64,000 nt of DNA from Nitrospirillum sp034427435 (GCF_034427435.1 NZ_JAXQNP010000004.1:1239957-1303956), one strand, 5' to 3'; shown: positions 38,201 through 47,275, counted from the stretch's first letter. The notes: generated by a model not told the origin, from the sequence alone. A program made the numbers and translations.

Positions 38201-41200
38201 TTCATTCCCCGCCGCCTGCCAGTAGGCCACCAGCCGGTCGCGGCGGGCCACCACGGCGGCGCGGCGCACGCCGGCATGGCGTTCCAGCACGGCCTCGACC
38301 TCGCCCGGTTCGATGCGGAAGCCCCGCAGCTTGACCTGGAAATCCTTGCGGCCGGCCCATTCCAGCAGGCCATCCGGTGTCCAGCGGCCCAGGTCGCCGG
38401 TGCGGTAGACGCGGGCGCCGGGCGGGCCGTCGGGGTCGGGCACGAAGACCGCCGCCGTGCGGCGCGGGTCACCGCTGTAGCCCCGGCCCACGCCCACACC
38501 ACCCACGACGATCTCCCCCACCGCGCCCACGGGCGCTGGGGACAGGTCGTCGTCCATCACGCGAAGGTCGGCGTTGGCGGTGGGCCGGCCGATGGGGATG
38601 ACGGCGCCTGGTTCCGGCGCATGGCGCAGGGGATGGAAAGCCACGTCGTCGGCACACTCCGCCGGGCCGTAGGCGTTCATCAAGGGGATGTTGGGATAGG
38701 CCGCGAACCAGGCGCGGGCGTCGTTGGCGCTTAACGCCTCCCCCGTCGGCAGCACCCAACGCAGGGCGGGCAGGGGAAGGGGCGCACCCCCCACCGCATC
38801 CCTCTCGACCAGCGCGCGCATCAGCGACGGCACCGGTTCGAACACGGTGACGGCGGCGGTGCGCAGCCGGTCCAGCAGGGCGTCGGGGTCCTTGACCACC
38901 GCGTCGGGAATGATCTCCACCACCGCGCCCAGCAGGGGCGCCATCAGCGTCTGCCAGACCGAGATGTCGAAACAGGCCGGCGCGGTCTGGGCGATGACGT
39001 CGCCCTCGCTCAGCCCCAGGGGGGCCACTTTGGCCAGCATGTTGTTCAGCATGCCGTCGCGGCTGACCATCACCCCCTTGGGCGTGCCGGTGGAGCCGGA
39101 GGTGAACAGCACATAGGCCAACTGCCGCCCGTCCGGGGCGGCCATCGGCAATGTCCCCTCCGCCACCCGGTCCAGCAGGTCGGCTGGCGTCAGGGCCGGC
39201 AGGTCGCAGGGGATGGCTGGGTCACGGACAAGAATGGCTTTCGCTTGCCCGATCACCTGGGCCCAGCGGGCGGGCGGATGGGCGGGGTCCAGTGGCAGCC
39301 AGGCGCCGCCGGCGCGCAGTACCGCCACCATCAGGGTCAGCAACTCCAGTCCGCGCGGCAGCAGCAGGGCGGCGACGCCATCCGGCGTGAGGCCGGCGGC
39401 TACCAGGCCGCGGGCCAACCGCTCCGACCGTTCCCATAGCTGGGCATAGCTGAGGGTGGCGCCGTCGCAGCGGGCGACGACACGGTCAGGATGGCGGGCC
39501 GCCCGGTCGGCCACGCGGGCGACCCAGTCGGGTTGCAGGGCATAGTCGGCGGCGCTGGTCCGCCAGCGGCGCAGCAGCGCCATTTCCGCGGCACCCAGGG
39601 TGGGAAGGCCGCCCAGGGGGGTGTTAGCCCCCCGGGTCATGCCCAGCAGGGTGGCGCGGAAGCCGTCCGCCACCCGGGACAAGGCGGCCGCGTCGATGCG
39701 ACGGGCGTCCGCGTCCAGCGCCACCCCCAGCTCCTCCCCCGGGAACACCTCCACTGTCAGGCCGTAATGCGTGCGCTCCACATTCTGGCGTTGGCGCAGC
39801 TCCAGGGCCCCCACGCGGCGCTGGCGTCCTTCCAGCATGGGCAGATTCTGGAAGACCAGCAGGGTGTCGAACAGCACCCCGCCGCCCAGCTGTTTCTGGA
39901 TGTCGGCCAGGGCCGCGTGCTCATGCTCGCGCATGGCCACGTTGTCGGCCTGCACCGCGCGCAGATAGTCGCCGAGCCGGCGGCCGGCGGCTGGCTTCAT
40001 CCGCAGGGGCAGGGTGGTGATGAAGACGCCCAGCATGGCGTCCGCGCCCGCCAGCTCCATGGACCGGCCGGCGGAGGTGACGCCAAACACCACGTCGTCA
40101 CGCCCCGACAGAGCCGCCAGGGTCCGGCCCCAAGCCCCCTGCACCAGGGTGTTCAGGGTGACGCCCAGGTCGCGGGCGGCGGCCGTCAGGCGCGCCGTCT
40201 CCGACCGGTCCAGCACCACGGTTCGGTTCAGCGGCACGGCCGGACCCGGCTGGACGGGGCGCAGCATGGGCAGGGGGGGCGCATCCTGGGCGCCGGCCAG
40301 GAAGTCGGCCCAGAAGGCCAGGGGCTGGGCGGCGTCCTGGCGGGCCAGCCAGGCGATGTGGTCGCGGAAGGGGCGGCGGTGGGGCAGGTGGGGCGCCTCT
40401 CCCGCCAGTTGGGCGCGGTAGCGCTCCAGCACCTCGTCCAGCAGCAGGATGGAACACCAGCCGTCCACCACCAGGTGGTGCCGGCTCCATACCAGCCACC
40501 AGCGGCCGTTACCCCGGTCCATGATCGCCAGACGCATCAGGGGGGCCGCCTCCAGCACAAAGCCTGAGGCCCGGTCAGCGGTGAGGAAATCGGCCAGCGC
40601 CTTTTCCTGCGTCCCGTCGTCCCATGCCTGCCAGTCATGCCGGCTGACCGGCAGGGTGGCCATGCGCTGCACCAGTTGCAGGGGCGCGTCCTGCCCCTCC
40701 CACCGGAAGGCGGTGCGCAGCAGGGGGTGGGCGTCCACGGTGGCCTGCCAGGCGTGGGCGAAGGCCTCGGGGGCGAAGGGGCCGGTGGCGTCCAGCACCA
40801 ATTGGTTGACGTAGGCGCCGCTTTTGCCATCCAGCAGGCTGTGGAACAGCAGGCCTTGCTGCAGGGGTGACAGGGGATAGGCGTCAACCACGTCCGGCCG
40901 GTCGGCCTTCAGCGTCCCCAGCGCCTCCGCCCCCAGGCCGCTGAGGGCGAAGGGCAGGTCGGCCGCGGGCGTGGCGGCCTTCCTGGGCGCTTTGGCCGGC
41001 AGCGCCGCCAGGGCCGCGGCAACGGCGGCCACGGTGCGCTTCTGGAACAGCATCTTGGGCGTCAGCGGCAGGCCTTGCGGGCGAGCCTTGGCGATGACCT
41101 GAAGCGCCAGGATGGAATCACCGCCAATGGCGAAGAAGTCATCCGTCACCCCGACGGTGGGGCGGCCGAGCACGTCCGCCCAAAGCGCGCACAAGCTTGC

Positions 41201-44095
41201 CTCCACCGGCGACAAGGCGGCCCCGGCCGTGGGGGCGGCGTCATGTGGCGTGTTTTCCGCCGGCAGGGCGGCGCGGTCGATCTTGCCGTTGGGTAGGCGC
41301 GGCAGGGCCGGCAATACCGTGAGGTTCGCGGGGACCATGGCGTCGGGCACCTGGGCGGCCAGCGCGTGAATCAGGGCGGCGGGCTCCGGCAGGTCGCTGC
41401 CGGCAATGAAGGCCACCAGCCGCAGTGCGGCAAGGCCCGGGACTGGACGGGCCACCACCGCCGCTTCGGCCACACCGGGCAGGCGGCGCAGATGCGCCTC
41501 CACCTCGCCCAGTTCCACGCGGAAACCCCGGATTTTCACCTGGTCGTCGGCGCGGCCCAGGAAGCGGATGGCGCCGTCCGGCGTCATCACCACCCGGTCG
41601 CCCGTCAGGTATAGGCGGCCGCCAGGGACCGCCGGGTCGGGCACGAAGCGCTGGGCGGTCAGGGCTGGACGGCCGCGATAGCCGCTGGCCACGCCGGCAC
41701 CGCCCACGGCCAGCTCGCCGGGTACGCCCGTGGGCACCGGTTCCATATGGCGGTCCAATACGGCCACATGGGTGCCCGCCAGCGGCCGCCCTACGGGCAC
41801 GCTGGCGTCATCGGCGTCGCCGGCCTGCCAGGTCAGGCAGCCCACCGTGGTTTCCGTGGGGCCGTAATGGTTCACCACCTGGCACGTGGGGGCCAAGGCC
41901 CGCACCCGCGCCACGAAGTCGGCGGAGAGGGATTCCCCGCCCAGCACCAGACGCCGGCGGGGCAGCAGGCGCGCCGGCTGGGGAACCGCCATCAGGGCCG
42001 CCAGGTGCGATGGCACGATTTTCAGCGCATCCACCGGCCGTTCCGCCAGATGGTGGGCCAGGGCGTCGGGGTCGTCAGCCAGGGCCGTGTCGATGATGCG
42101 CAGGGTGCGGCCGCCCAGCAGGGCGCCGAACCAGGCCGTGTAGCCCAGGTCGGCGGTGACGGCGGCCAGGGTGGTCAGGGTGGCCTCCGGCGGCAGGTCC
42201 AGCGCGTCCAGCACGCCCAGGGCATAGGCGGCCAGGTTGCCCTGGGTCACCACCACGCCCTTGGGTGTGCCGGTGGAGCCGGATGTGTAGATGACGTAGG
42301 CGGGCAGGGAGGGTGTTGCGGGTGGCGGCGGGGCGCTGGGTGCCTGCGCTCCTGTCATGCCCAGCCAGGGCAGCGCCAGCGTCGCCGACCTCTCATCGCC
42401 CACAACCAGGCGCACGGCGGCGTCGGTGGCCATGAAGGCCAGGCGCGCGGCCGGCAGGGCCGGGTCCAGGCAGAGATAGGCGGCGCCCGTCTTCCACGCG
42501 GCGATCATGGCCACGGCCAAATCCACGCCGCGCGGCAGATGCAGGCCCACGGTGTCACCCGGTCGCACCCCGGCTGCGGCCAGGCGGCCCGCAAGGGCTG
42601 CGGCGCGGGCGTCCAGGGTGGCGAAGCTCAGGCTGTCCGTCCCGCATTCCACCGCCAAGCGGCCCGGTGTGCGGCCCACGTGGTGGTGGAACAGGGCCAG
42701 CGCCGTGCCCGTCCCGGCCGCCGGGCCTCTCAGTATTGCGCCGTCACCCTCAGCATGGGCGCGCAGGGTGGAGATGCGAACCCCGGGCGTCGCCAGGGCT
42801 TGCTCCATCAGCGCCAGGAAGCCCCGTTGCATGCGGGCGACGGTGGCGGGGCTGTAGCGGGCGGTGTCCTGCCGCCATTGCAGGGTCAGGCGGTCGCCGC
42901 CATCCACCCAGCGCAGGTTCAGGTCATTGGCGCCACCGCGTTGGGTGGCGAACCGCAGATGGGGGATGTAGTGGCCCATCAGCCGCCGTTCCCCCGCCGC
43001 CACATAGGTTGTCATGTGTTGGAACAGGGCACCGCCCCGGCCGATGGCGGCGGCGATGCGCGCCAAGGGCAGGCGGTGGTGTCGCAGCATGGCCTTGAAG
43101 GTGGCTTGGGTGCGACGTGCCAGATCGGCGAAGGTGGGATCGTCCCGCAGGTCCACCGGCCACGGCAGGACATTCAGGGTGCAACCGATCAGGTCGCGGT
43201 CCGCCGCCCCCATGCGACCGGACACGGGCGTGCCAATCAGGAAACGATCCCGCCCGCTCCAGCGTCCCAGGTACACGTGGTACAGGGTGGTCAGCAGGGG
43301 GAAGAGGCCGACGCCCAGGCGCTCCGCCAAGGTGCGTAGCGCCGCCGTGGTTCCGGGGGGCAAGGTGATCTCGGATTCGTGCGGCCCGGTGTCGTCGCCA
43401 CCATCCGATGGCAGCTCCAGTTCCGGCGGCGGATCGGTGAGCAATCCGCGCCAGAACGTTTCCAGCTTCAGGCCGCGCGGTCCCGTCAAAGCGGCACGCT
43501 GCCGGTCCAGCCAGGCCCAGTACCGGCCGGGGACGACCGGGGCGGGCGCCAGCCCCTGGGCCAACTGCTCATAGGCCAGCATCACCTGTTCCGTAAGTGA
43601 TTCCATGGCCAGGAAATCACCGGCGATATGGTGCACGGCCACGACGACGTGGGCGCCGGTGTCCTCCACCAGCACCCTTACGCGGCAGACCTGGCCGGCC
43701 TCCAAATCCAGGGGCGCGTCCGCCTGGGCCGCCAGCCAGGCGGCACGGGCGTCATCATCCGGGAAGCGGATGGTGACGATGGCCACGTCCGGCACGACGG
43801 CGGGCAGCGGACGCATCACCGGCGTGCCATCGGCATCCTCGTCATAGGCGCTGCTCAGCGTCTCATGCCCGGCGATGACATGGGTGAAGGCGGCGGCCAG
43901 GTGATGGGGGTCCATGCCTGGCAGCAAGGCGCCGGCGTAGGCCATGATGTATCCGGCCTCGCCCGGGGCGGCGCGATAGGCCGCCCACAGGGCGCGTTGC
44001 TCCTCGCCCAGGGGATGGGCTGCGGCGGGGGCGTGGTCGGGCGGGCAGTCCGGCGCGGCGGGCGCCGTGCGCGTCGTGGTCATGGGTGCATCCAT
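35294..44095 (-). CDS. NRPS, C-A(Asp)-PCP-C-A(Dab)-PCP-C with C-terminal TauD-like hydroxylase
   Basis: About 2933 residues; start uncertain (TTG 44122, ATG 44095 or 44083). Domains by genome position: C1 about 44.0-42.8 kb (HHIAGDF, glycine replaced), A1 (code D, L, T, K, V, G, H, V, G = Asp), PCP1 near 41.1 kb (AIGGDSILAL), C2 (AYPLSPLQQGLL, HHLVVDGW), A2 (code D, I, W, E, L, T, A, D, D = diaminobutyrate), PCP2 near 37.9 kb (AAGGHSLLAARL), C3 (HHIVADGWS), then residues about 2575-2933 as a TauD/SyrP-like Fe(II)/2OG dioxygenase (FHNES, MLDNMLAAHARDPYEG). The hydroxylase presumably acts on carrier-bound Asp. The second module agrees with a Dab aminotransferase encoded across the control region. 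Confidence 0.88.
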   Translation of the reverse strand: MDAPMTTTRTAPAAPDCPPDHAPAAAHPLGEEQRALWAAYRAAPGEAGYIMAYAGALLPGMDPHHLAAAFTHVIAGHETLSSAYDEDADGTPVMRPLPAVVPDVAIVTIRFPDDDARAAWLAAQADAPLDLEAGQVCRVRVLVEDTGAHVVVAVHHIAGDFLAMESLTEQVMLAYEQLAQGLAPAPVVPGRYWAWLDRQRAALTGPRGLKLETFWRGLLTDPPPELELPSDGGDDTGPHESEITLPPGTTAALRTLAERLGVGLFPLLTTLYHVYLGRWSGRDRFLIGTPVSGRMGAADRDLIGCTLNVLPWPVDLRDDPTFADLARRTQATFKAMLRHHRLPLARIAAAIGRGGALFQHMTTYVAAGERRLMGHYIPHLRFATQRGGANDLNLRWVDGGDRLTLQWRQDTARYSPATVARMQRGFLALMEQALATPGVRISTLRAHAEGDGAILRGPAAGTGTALALFHHHVGRTPGRLAVECGTDSLSFATLDARAAALAGRLAAAGVRPGDTVGLHLPRGVDLAVAMIAAWKTGAAYLCLDPALPAARLAFMATDAAVRLVVGDERSATLALPWLGMTGAQAPSAPPPPATPSLPAYVIYTSGSTGTPKGVVVTQGNLAAYALGVLDALDLPPEATLTTLAAVTADLGYTAWFGALLGGRTLRIIDTALADDPDALAHHLAERPVDALKIVPSHLAALMAVPQPARLLPRRRLVLGGESLSADFVARVRALAPTCQVVNHYGPTETTVGCLTWQAGDADDASVPVGRPLAGTHVAVLDRHMEPVPTGVPGELAVGGAGVASGYRGRPALTAQRFVPDPAVPGGRLYLTGDRVVMTPDGAIRFLGRADDQVKIRGFRVELGEVEAHLRRLPGVAEAAVVARPVPGLAALRLVAFIAGSDLPEPAALIHALAAQVPDAMVPANLTVLPALPRLPNGKIDRAALPAENTPHDAAPTAGAALSPVEASLCALWADVLGRPTVGVTDDFFAIGGDSILALQVIAKARPQGLPLTPKMLFQKRTVAAVAAALAALPAKAPRKAATPAADLPFALSGLGAEALGTLKADRPDVVDAYPLSPLQQGLLFHSLLDGKSGAYVNQLVLDATGPFAPEAFAHAWQATVDAHPLLRTAFRWEGQDAPLQLVQRMATLPVSRHDWQAWDDGTQEKALADFLTADRASGFVLEAAPLMRLAIMDRGNGRWWLVWSRHHLVVDGWCSILLLDEVLERYRAQLAGEAPHLPHRRPFRDHIAWLARQDAAQPLAFWADFLAGAQDAPPLPMLRPVQPGPAVPLNRTVVLDRSETARLTAAARDLGVTLNTLVQGAWGRTLAALSGRDDVVFGVTSAGRSMELAGADAMLGVFITTLPLRMKPAAGRRLGDYLRAVQADNVAMREHEHAALADIQKQLGGGVLFDTLLVFQNLPMLEGRQRRVGALELRQRQNVERTHYGLTVEVFPGEELGVALDADARRIDAAALSRVADGFRATLLGMTRGANTPLGGLPTLGAAEMALLRRWRTSAADYALQPDWVARVADRAARHPDRVVARCDGATLSYAQLWERSERLARGLVAAGLTPDGVAALLLPRGLELLTLMVAVLRAGGAWLPLDPAHPPARWAQVIGQAKAILVRDPAIPCDLPALTPADLLDRVAEGTLPMAAPDGRQLAYVLFTSGSTGTPKGVMVSRDGMLNNMLAKVAPLGLSEGDVIAQTAPACFDISVWQTLMAPLLGAVVEIIPDAVVKDPDALLDRLRTAAVTVFEPVPSLMRALVERDAVGGAPLPLPALRWVLPTGEALSANDARAWFAAYPNIPLMNAYGPAECADDVAFHPLRHAPEPGAVIPIGRPTANADLRVMDDDLSPAPVGAVGEIVVGGVGVGRGYSGDPRRTAAVFVPDPDGPPGARVYRTGDLGRWTPDGLLEWAGRKDFQVKLRGFRIEPGEVEAVLERHAGVRRAAVVARRDRLVAYWQAAGNEVAPDDLARHAAAHLPPYMVPAHWVPMSAWPLNANGKLDRTALPEPGMDPAVGEAPATETERRLADVWRELLSIEAVSRDSDFFAAGGHSLLAARLVARLRRMGWDGLALRTVFEAPTLRRLAARLDAGTATDGVGALPALRPVPRMGPLPLSPAQQRLWLVDRLTGGDAAYNMAATLDLRGDLNAQALETALNAVIARHEILRTAYPENDADEDGVPMAVPAASLTLPLPVEDLSGLPAAERDACALALREGDMGRPFDLAQGPPLRARLLRLAPGHHQLVFAMHHIVADGWSVGVLTRDLSTAYRAALNGTAPDWPALPVQYADYAAWQQAVLSGDGLRRRLAFWRGHLAGAPTQLRLPTDRPRPPVAQTAGGSLRFAVPPDLLVRLGEWARTRGATPFMALLASFQALLHQVTGDDDLVVGTDTAGRPVPEVEELIGFFVNVVPLRSRRRPGMTPADMLDQTRHTALSAFDQDALPFDRIVEAVGVPRDRSRNPLVQALFVLQNVPEGGFELPGLAVTQLPALERRSKFDLALFLEPQWEPQCEPQGVGGADGMAADWVYATALFDPATIARFHQAWIALLRHAVDAPDQPLPIAPPEASIMSTATQRLNAKLARLGAPATRPAITPLGAEAVRQSFLTPGATFPVVLEPAAGGLDPSGLDPSAWAAANRPLIDGLLARHAGILFRGFDLPGPQAFEGFAEAMEPGGLFGGYGDLPKKEGGRNTYRSTPYPERQMILFHNESAHLDRWPRKQWFYAEQVAPVGGCTPIVDGREMLRRLPADLVADLERRGLLYVRTFTPRLDVSWRDFFKTGDRDAVTARCAAGGIECRWLDPETPQTRSRGPAVIRHPLTGERSFFNQVQLHHPHCLEADVREDLLDLVGLDRFPRNVLYGDGTPIPDAVMARIGEAYEACAVRFDWRNGDVVMLDNMLAAHARDPYEGPRRIVVAMGAMTDRASLAAPGTAEVA

Positions 44096-44149
44096 CAAGG
44101 TGACGGGCAAGGTGACGGGCAAATGGGCGGGCGCTGTGTGCGGGAACGG

Positions 44150-45190
44150 TCAGCGCGCGGCGGCGGACAGTTCAGGGGCATGGATGGGGTCGGCCATGGC
44201 CACCACCACCTTGCGGGCGCCGGTGAAGGGCGCGCGGCCGTGGGCCGCCAGCATGTTGTCCAGCATCATCACGTCGCCTGCCTGCCAGGGGAACGACACG
44301 GTGTGGGCGTCCAGCACGCGGCGGATGTGGGCCAAGTCGGCTTCCGCGATGGGGGCGCCGTCGCCGTGGAAGACATGGCGGGGCAGGTCCATCTCATCCT
44401 CCACCACCGCCAGCAGGGTATCGCGCACGGCGTGAGGCAGGCCGGAGACGTGGAACAGATGGGCCTGGTTGAACCACACCATCTCCCCCGTCGTGGGATG
44501 GCGGGCCACTGCCTGGCAGATCTGGCGGGTGCGCAGCTCGCCATCCTCCTTCCATTCCCATTCGATGGCGTTGGCGCGGCAGAACCGCTCCACCGCCGCC
44601 GGGTCGTCGGTGTTGAAGGCACGCTGCCATGGCAGGTCCAAGCCGTTGCCGTAGTTGCGCACATACATCAGCCGCCGCTCCGCGAAACGCCGGCGGACAT
44701 CGGGATCTAGGGCGCGGTAGATGGCGCGGCTGTCGGCGATGGGTGTGGCGCCGCCGGTTTCCGACGCCGTCACGCAATGGAACCAGATCGTGCCCGGCCA
44801 GCGCAGGGTGTAGGACTGCTCGTTATGCAGGGGGATAGACTGGTGCGCCGGGTATTCGGTGGAGGTGTAGACCCCCGGTTCCACCATCGAGCGCGGGGTG
44901 GAGCCGAAGTCGTAATCCAGCAGTGGCCGGCTGAAGGCTTCCACGAAGGCGCGAAACGGTGCGTCGCCCTGGATATCCAGCCCCCGGAACACCACACCCC
45001 CCACCGTGGGCAGGACCTGGGCCACAACCCTTTTGATGTCTGTGAAGACCTCACGCCAAACCGTGCCCGGCACCTTAGGCGTTACCAATAGGGGCAGGGG
45101 CGCGTCCCGGTCCCCCAGCAGGGGGGTCAACTGCAGGGGCTGAGCCCTTGCTACGGCGGGCGGGATGGTGGGGGAAGGAAGTGTATCCAT
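44150..45190 (-). CDS. Stand-alone TauD/SyrP-family hydroxylase (probable aspartyl beta-hydroxylase)
   Basis: 346 residues, first gene of the leftward siderophore operon. The Fe(II)/2OG triad is visible: IPLHNEQSY (His and Glu, about residues 120-128) and MLDNMLAAHGRAPFTG (distal His, about 311-326), with the conserved arginine in ARKVVVAM. The same motifs occur in the domain fused to the next protein's C-terminus. Members of this branch (SyrP-like) hydroxylate the beta-carbon of Asp tethered to a peptidyl carrier protein. Its partner module is not decided by sequence. The likely partners are the Asp modules with unusual C domains at either end of the line. Confidence 0.85.
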   Translation of the reverse strand: MDTLPSPTIPPAVARAQPLQLTPLLGDRDAPLPLLVTPKVPGTVWREVFTDIKRVVAQVLPTVGGVVFRGLDIQGDAPFRAFVEAFSRPLLDYDFGSTPRSMVEPGVYTSTEYPAHQSIPLHNEQSYTLRWPGTIWFHCVTASETGGATPIADSRAIYRALDPDVRRRFAERRLMYVRNYGNGLDLPWQRAFNTDDPAAVERFCRANAIEWEWKEDGELRTRQICQAVARHPTTGEMVWFNQAHLFHVSGLPHAVRDTLLAVVEDEMDLPRHVFHGDGAPIAEADLAHIRRVLDAHTVSFPWQAGDVMMLDNMLAAHGRAPFTGARKVVVAMADPIHAPELSAAAR

Positions 45191-45295
45191 TTCAATCCAT
45201 TCCGTGTGATTGCCTGCTTCCCAGACACCGCTGAGGACGCCCCCGAATCGGCGCGACTATCCCGCCAGGGGACATGCTGGGGCCTATGTCTTAGG

Positions 45296-45314
45296 AATGA
45301 GAATCACTTTCATC
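45296..45314. promoter_or_regulatory. Fur-box-like operator (leftward operon)
   Basis: AATGAGAATCACTTTCATC resembles the Fur consensus GATAATGATAATCATTATC, with the GAGAATCA core and the TTTCAT arm. It lies about 105 bases upstream of the TauD hydroxylase start. The call is made by eye. Confidence 0.6.
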
Positions 45315-45462
45315 AGTTGACCGGGGCAGGAATTCCCGTAAAACCATCGGTGGTTTTTCTCCAGCACGCGCCACCGCCCAATCCGATGTGATCAAGCTTT
45401 CCGCTGTTGACGTACCGATCGTCCCCGAACGTGGCTAACGCTACCCCAGCCTGAAATGACTT

Positions 45463-45487
45463 GCAAATAAGAATCACTATCAATTAT
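45463..45487. promoter_or_regulatory. Fur-box-like operator overlapping the rightward promoter
   Basis: AAATAAGAATCACTATCAATTAT shares the AGAATCACT core with the first box. It covers most of the spacer and the -10 region of the putative promoter for mbtH, so binding would block polymerase. Confidence 0.62.
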
Positions 45488-45520
45488 AAAGAAGTTGTTA
45501 GGCAACGATGGGGACCACGT

Positions 45521-45739
45521 ATGAGCTGGGATAGCCCTGACACCCGCTTCCACGTCGTGATCAACGGGGAAGAGCAATATTCCATTTGGCCGGACCATAA
45601 GCCGCTGCCCGCCGGCTGGCAGGCGGTTGGCGTCAGCGGCACGCGGGATGAGTGCCTGGCCCACATCGAGACGGTGTGGACGGACATGCGGCCGTTGAGC
45701 CTGCGCCGCGCTCTGGAAGCGGCGGGCCAAGCGCGTTGA
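45521..45739 (+). CDS. MbtH-like protein
   Basis: 72 residues. The ATG at 45521 begins MSWDSPDTRFHVVINGEEQYS and is chosen over the upstream in-frame ATG at 45461, which lies inside the promoter/Fur region. The family's invariant residues are all present: NGEEQYSIWP, LPAGW and the late TWTDMRPLSLR-type block (here VWTDMRPLSLRR). MbtH proteins bind and activate NRPS adenylation domains. It is first in the rightward operon and probably serves A domains on both strands. Confidence 0.93.
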   Translation: MSWDSPDTRFHVVINGEEQYSIWPDHKPLPAGWQAVGVSGTRDECLAHIETVWTDMRPLSLRRALEAAGQAR

Positions 45740-45798
45740 CCTCGCCGCCGGCCCGCGCCAATGGGCCGGCGTCTTCGCAAGACCAAGGGAGATGCGCG

Positions 45799-47226
45799 AT
45801 GTCTCGCGACCTTCAGGGTGCTGTGCCGTTGACCTTGACCGGGTTTCGCGGCCAGCCGCCCATCCGCCTGCAGGACGATCCCCTGCTGCGCCGGCAGGCG
45901 GCGCGGGAATCCAACGCCCGTTCCTATCCTCGCCGGATTCCCCTGGCGCTGAGGGAGGCGCGCGGCATCTATGTCCGCGATGGGGCGGGGCAGGTGTACA
46001 TCGATTGTTTGGCCGGCGCCGGCACCCTGGCCCTGGGGCATAACCACCCGGATGTGGTGACGGCCCTGCGTGAGACCCTGGAGTCAGGCTTGCCCCTGCA
46101 CACGCTGGACCTGACGACGCCGGTCAAGGATCGCTTTGTCGAGGATCTGTTCGCCAGCCTGCCGGCGGCCTTCGCCGCCAAGGCGCGCATCCAGTTTTGC
46201 GGCCCCACCGGCGCCGACGGCATCGAGGCCGCGCTGAAGCTGACGCGCACCGCCACCGGCCGGCGCGTCGTTCTGGGCTTCTCCGGCGCCTACCACGGCA
46301 TGACCCAGGGGGCCTTGGCGCTGATGGGCAACCGCGCCCCGAAGGAGCCGCTGGGCACCATGGGGGCGGACGTGCAGATGCTGCCTTACCCTTATGATTA
46401 CCGCTGCCCCTTCGGGCTGGGCGGGGAGGCGGGGGTGGACGCCGGCCTGTCCCTGATCGAGCAAATCCTGACCGACCCGGAATCGGGCGTGCTGCTTCCC
46501 GCCGCTGTGGTGGTGGAGGTGGTGCAGGGCGAGGGCGGCGTCATTCCCGCGCCGGTGCGCTGGCTACAGGGCCTGCGCCGCCTGACACGTGAGCATGGCG
46601 TGGCCCTAATCGTGGATGAGGTGCAAACCGGCCTGGGCCGCACCGGCCGCCTCTACGCTTTCGAGCATGCCGGTATCGAACCGGACGTGGTGGTGCTGTC
46701 CAAGGCCATTGGGGGTGGGCTGCCCCTGTCCGTGGTGGTCTACAACCAGGACCTGGACCGCTGGGCCCCCGGCGCCCATGCCGGCACCTTCCGCGGCAAC
46801 CAACTGGCCATGGCGGCCGGGGTGGAAACCTTGCGCCGCATCCGCGCCGACCGCCTGGATGAACAGGCCGCCATCCTGGGGCGGCGGCTGATGGATCACC
46901 TGAACGGCCTGCGGGTCGATCACGCCTGCCTGGGTGACGTGCGCGGGCTGGGCCTGATGGTCGGGGTGGAGGTCGTGGACGAACGCCGGCCGCAATTGCG
47001 CCTGGGCGCGCGGCCGGCCGACGGTGACTTGGCCCGCCAGATACAGCGATGCTGCCTGGAGCGGGGCCTGATCCTGGAGGTGGGGGGGCGCCATGGCGCC
47101 GTCATGCGCTTCCTGCCGCCGTTGATCGTCACCGCCGAGGAGGTGGATGAGATCGCCGCCCGCTTCCGGGCCGGGCTGAAGGCGGCCCTGGCCGACCGGC
47201 CGGGCATCGCCCTGGCGGCGGAATAG
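45799..47226 (+). CDS. dat: Diaminobutyrate--2-oxoglutarate aminotransferase
   Basis: 475 residues; ATG 45799 follows AAGGGAGA. A class III PLP aminotransferase with the cofactor lysine in VVVLSKAIGGGLPLS, the aspartate in ALIVDEVQTGLGRTG, and the FCGPTGADGIEAALK and FSGAYHGMT blocks characteristic of diaminobutyrate aminotransferases (PvdH/EctB group). It makes L-2,4-diaminobutyrate from aspartate semialdehyde and glutamate. No other ectoine genes are near. An NRPS A domain with a diaminobutyrate code lies on the opposite strand, so it supplies a building block for the siderophore. Confidence 0.88.
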   Translation: MSRDLQGAVPLTLTGFRGQPPIRLQDDPLLRRQAARESNARSYPRRIPLALREARGIYVRDGAGQVYIDCLAGAGTLALGHNHPDVVTALRETLESGLPLHTLDLTTPVKDRFVEDLFASLPAAFAAKARIQFCGPTGADGIEAALKLTRTATGRRVVLGFSGAYHGMTQGALALMGNRAPKEPLGTMGADVQMLPYPYDYRCPFGLGGEAGVDAGLSLIEQILTDPESGVLLPAAVVVEVVQGEGGVIPAPVRWLQGLRRLTREHGVALIVDEVQTGLGRTGRLYAFEHAGIEPDVVVLSKAIGGGLPLSVVVYNQDLDRWAPGAHAGTFRGNQLAMAAGVETLRRIRADRLDEQAAILGRRLMDHLNGLRVDHACLGDVRGLGLMVGVEVVDERRPQLRLGARPADGDLARQIQRCCLERGLILEVGGRHGAVMRFLPPLIVTAEEVDEIAARFRAGLKAALADRPGIALAAE

Positions 47227-47275
47227 CGCGCCCCCAAATCGCGACTAAGTCTGATTAGCGTATGAGGTGGGTCCG

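Larger units (their letters stand above)
45191..45520. promoter_or_regulatory. Divergent control region of the siderophore operons
   Basis: 330 bases between oppositely transcribed operons. Two Fur-box-like sequences lie here (45296-45314 and 45463-45487), one nearer each operon. The second overlaps a plausible sigma-70 promoter (TTGCAA at 45461 and TATAAA at 45485, 18-base spacer). Iron repression of both operons is the expected logic. Confidence 0.7.
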
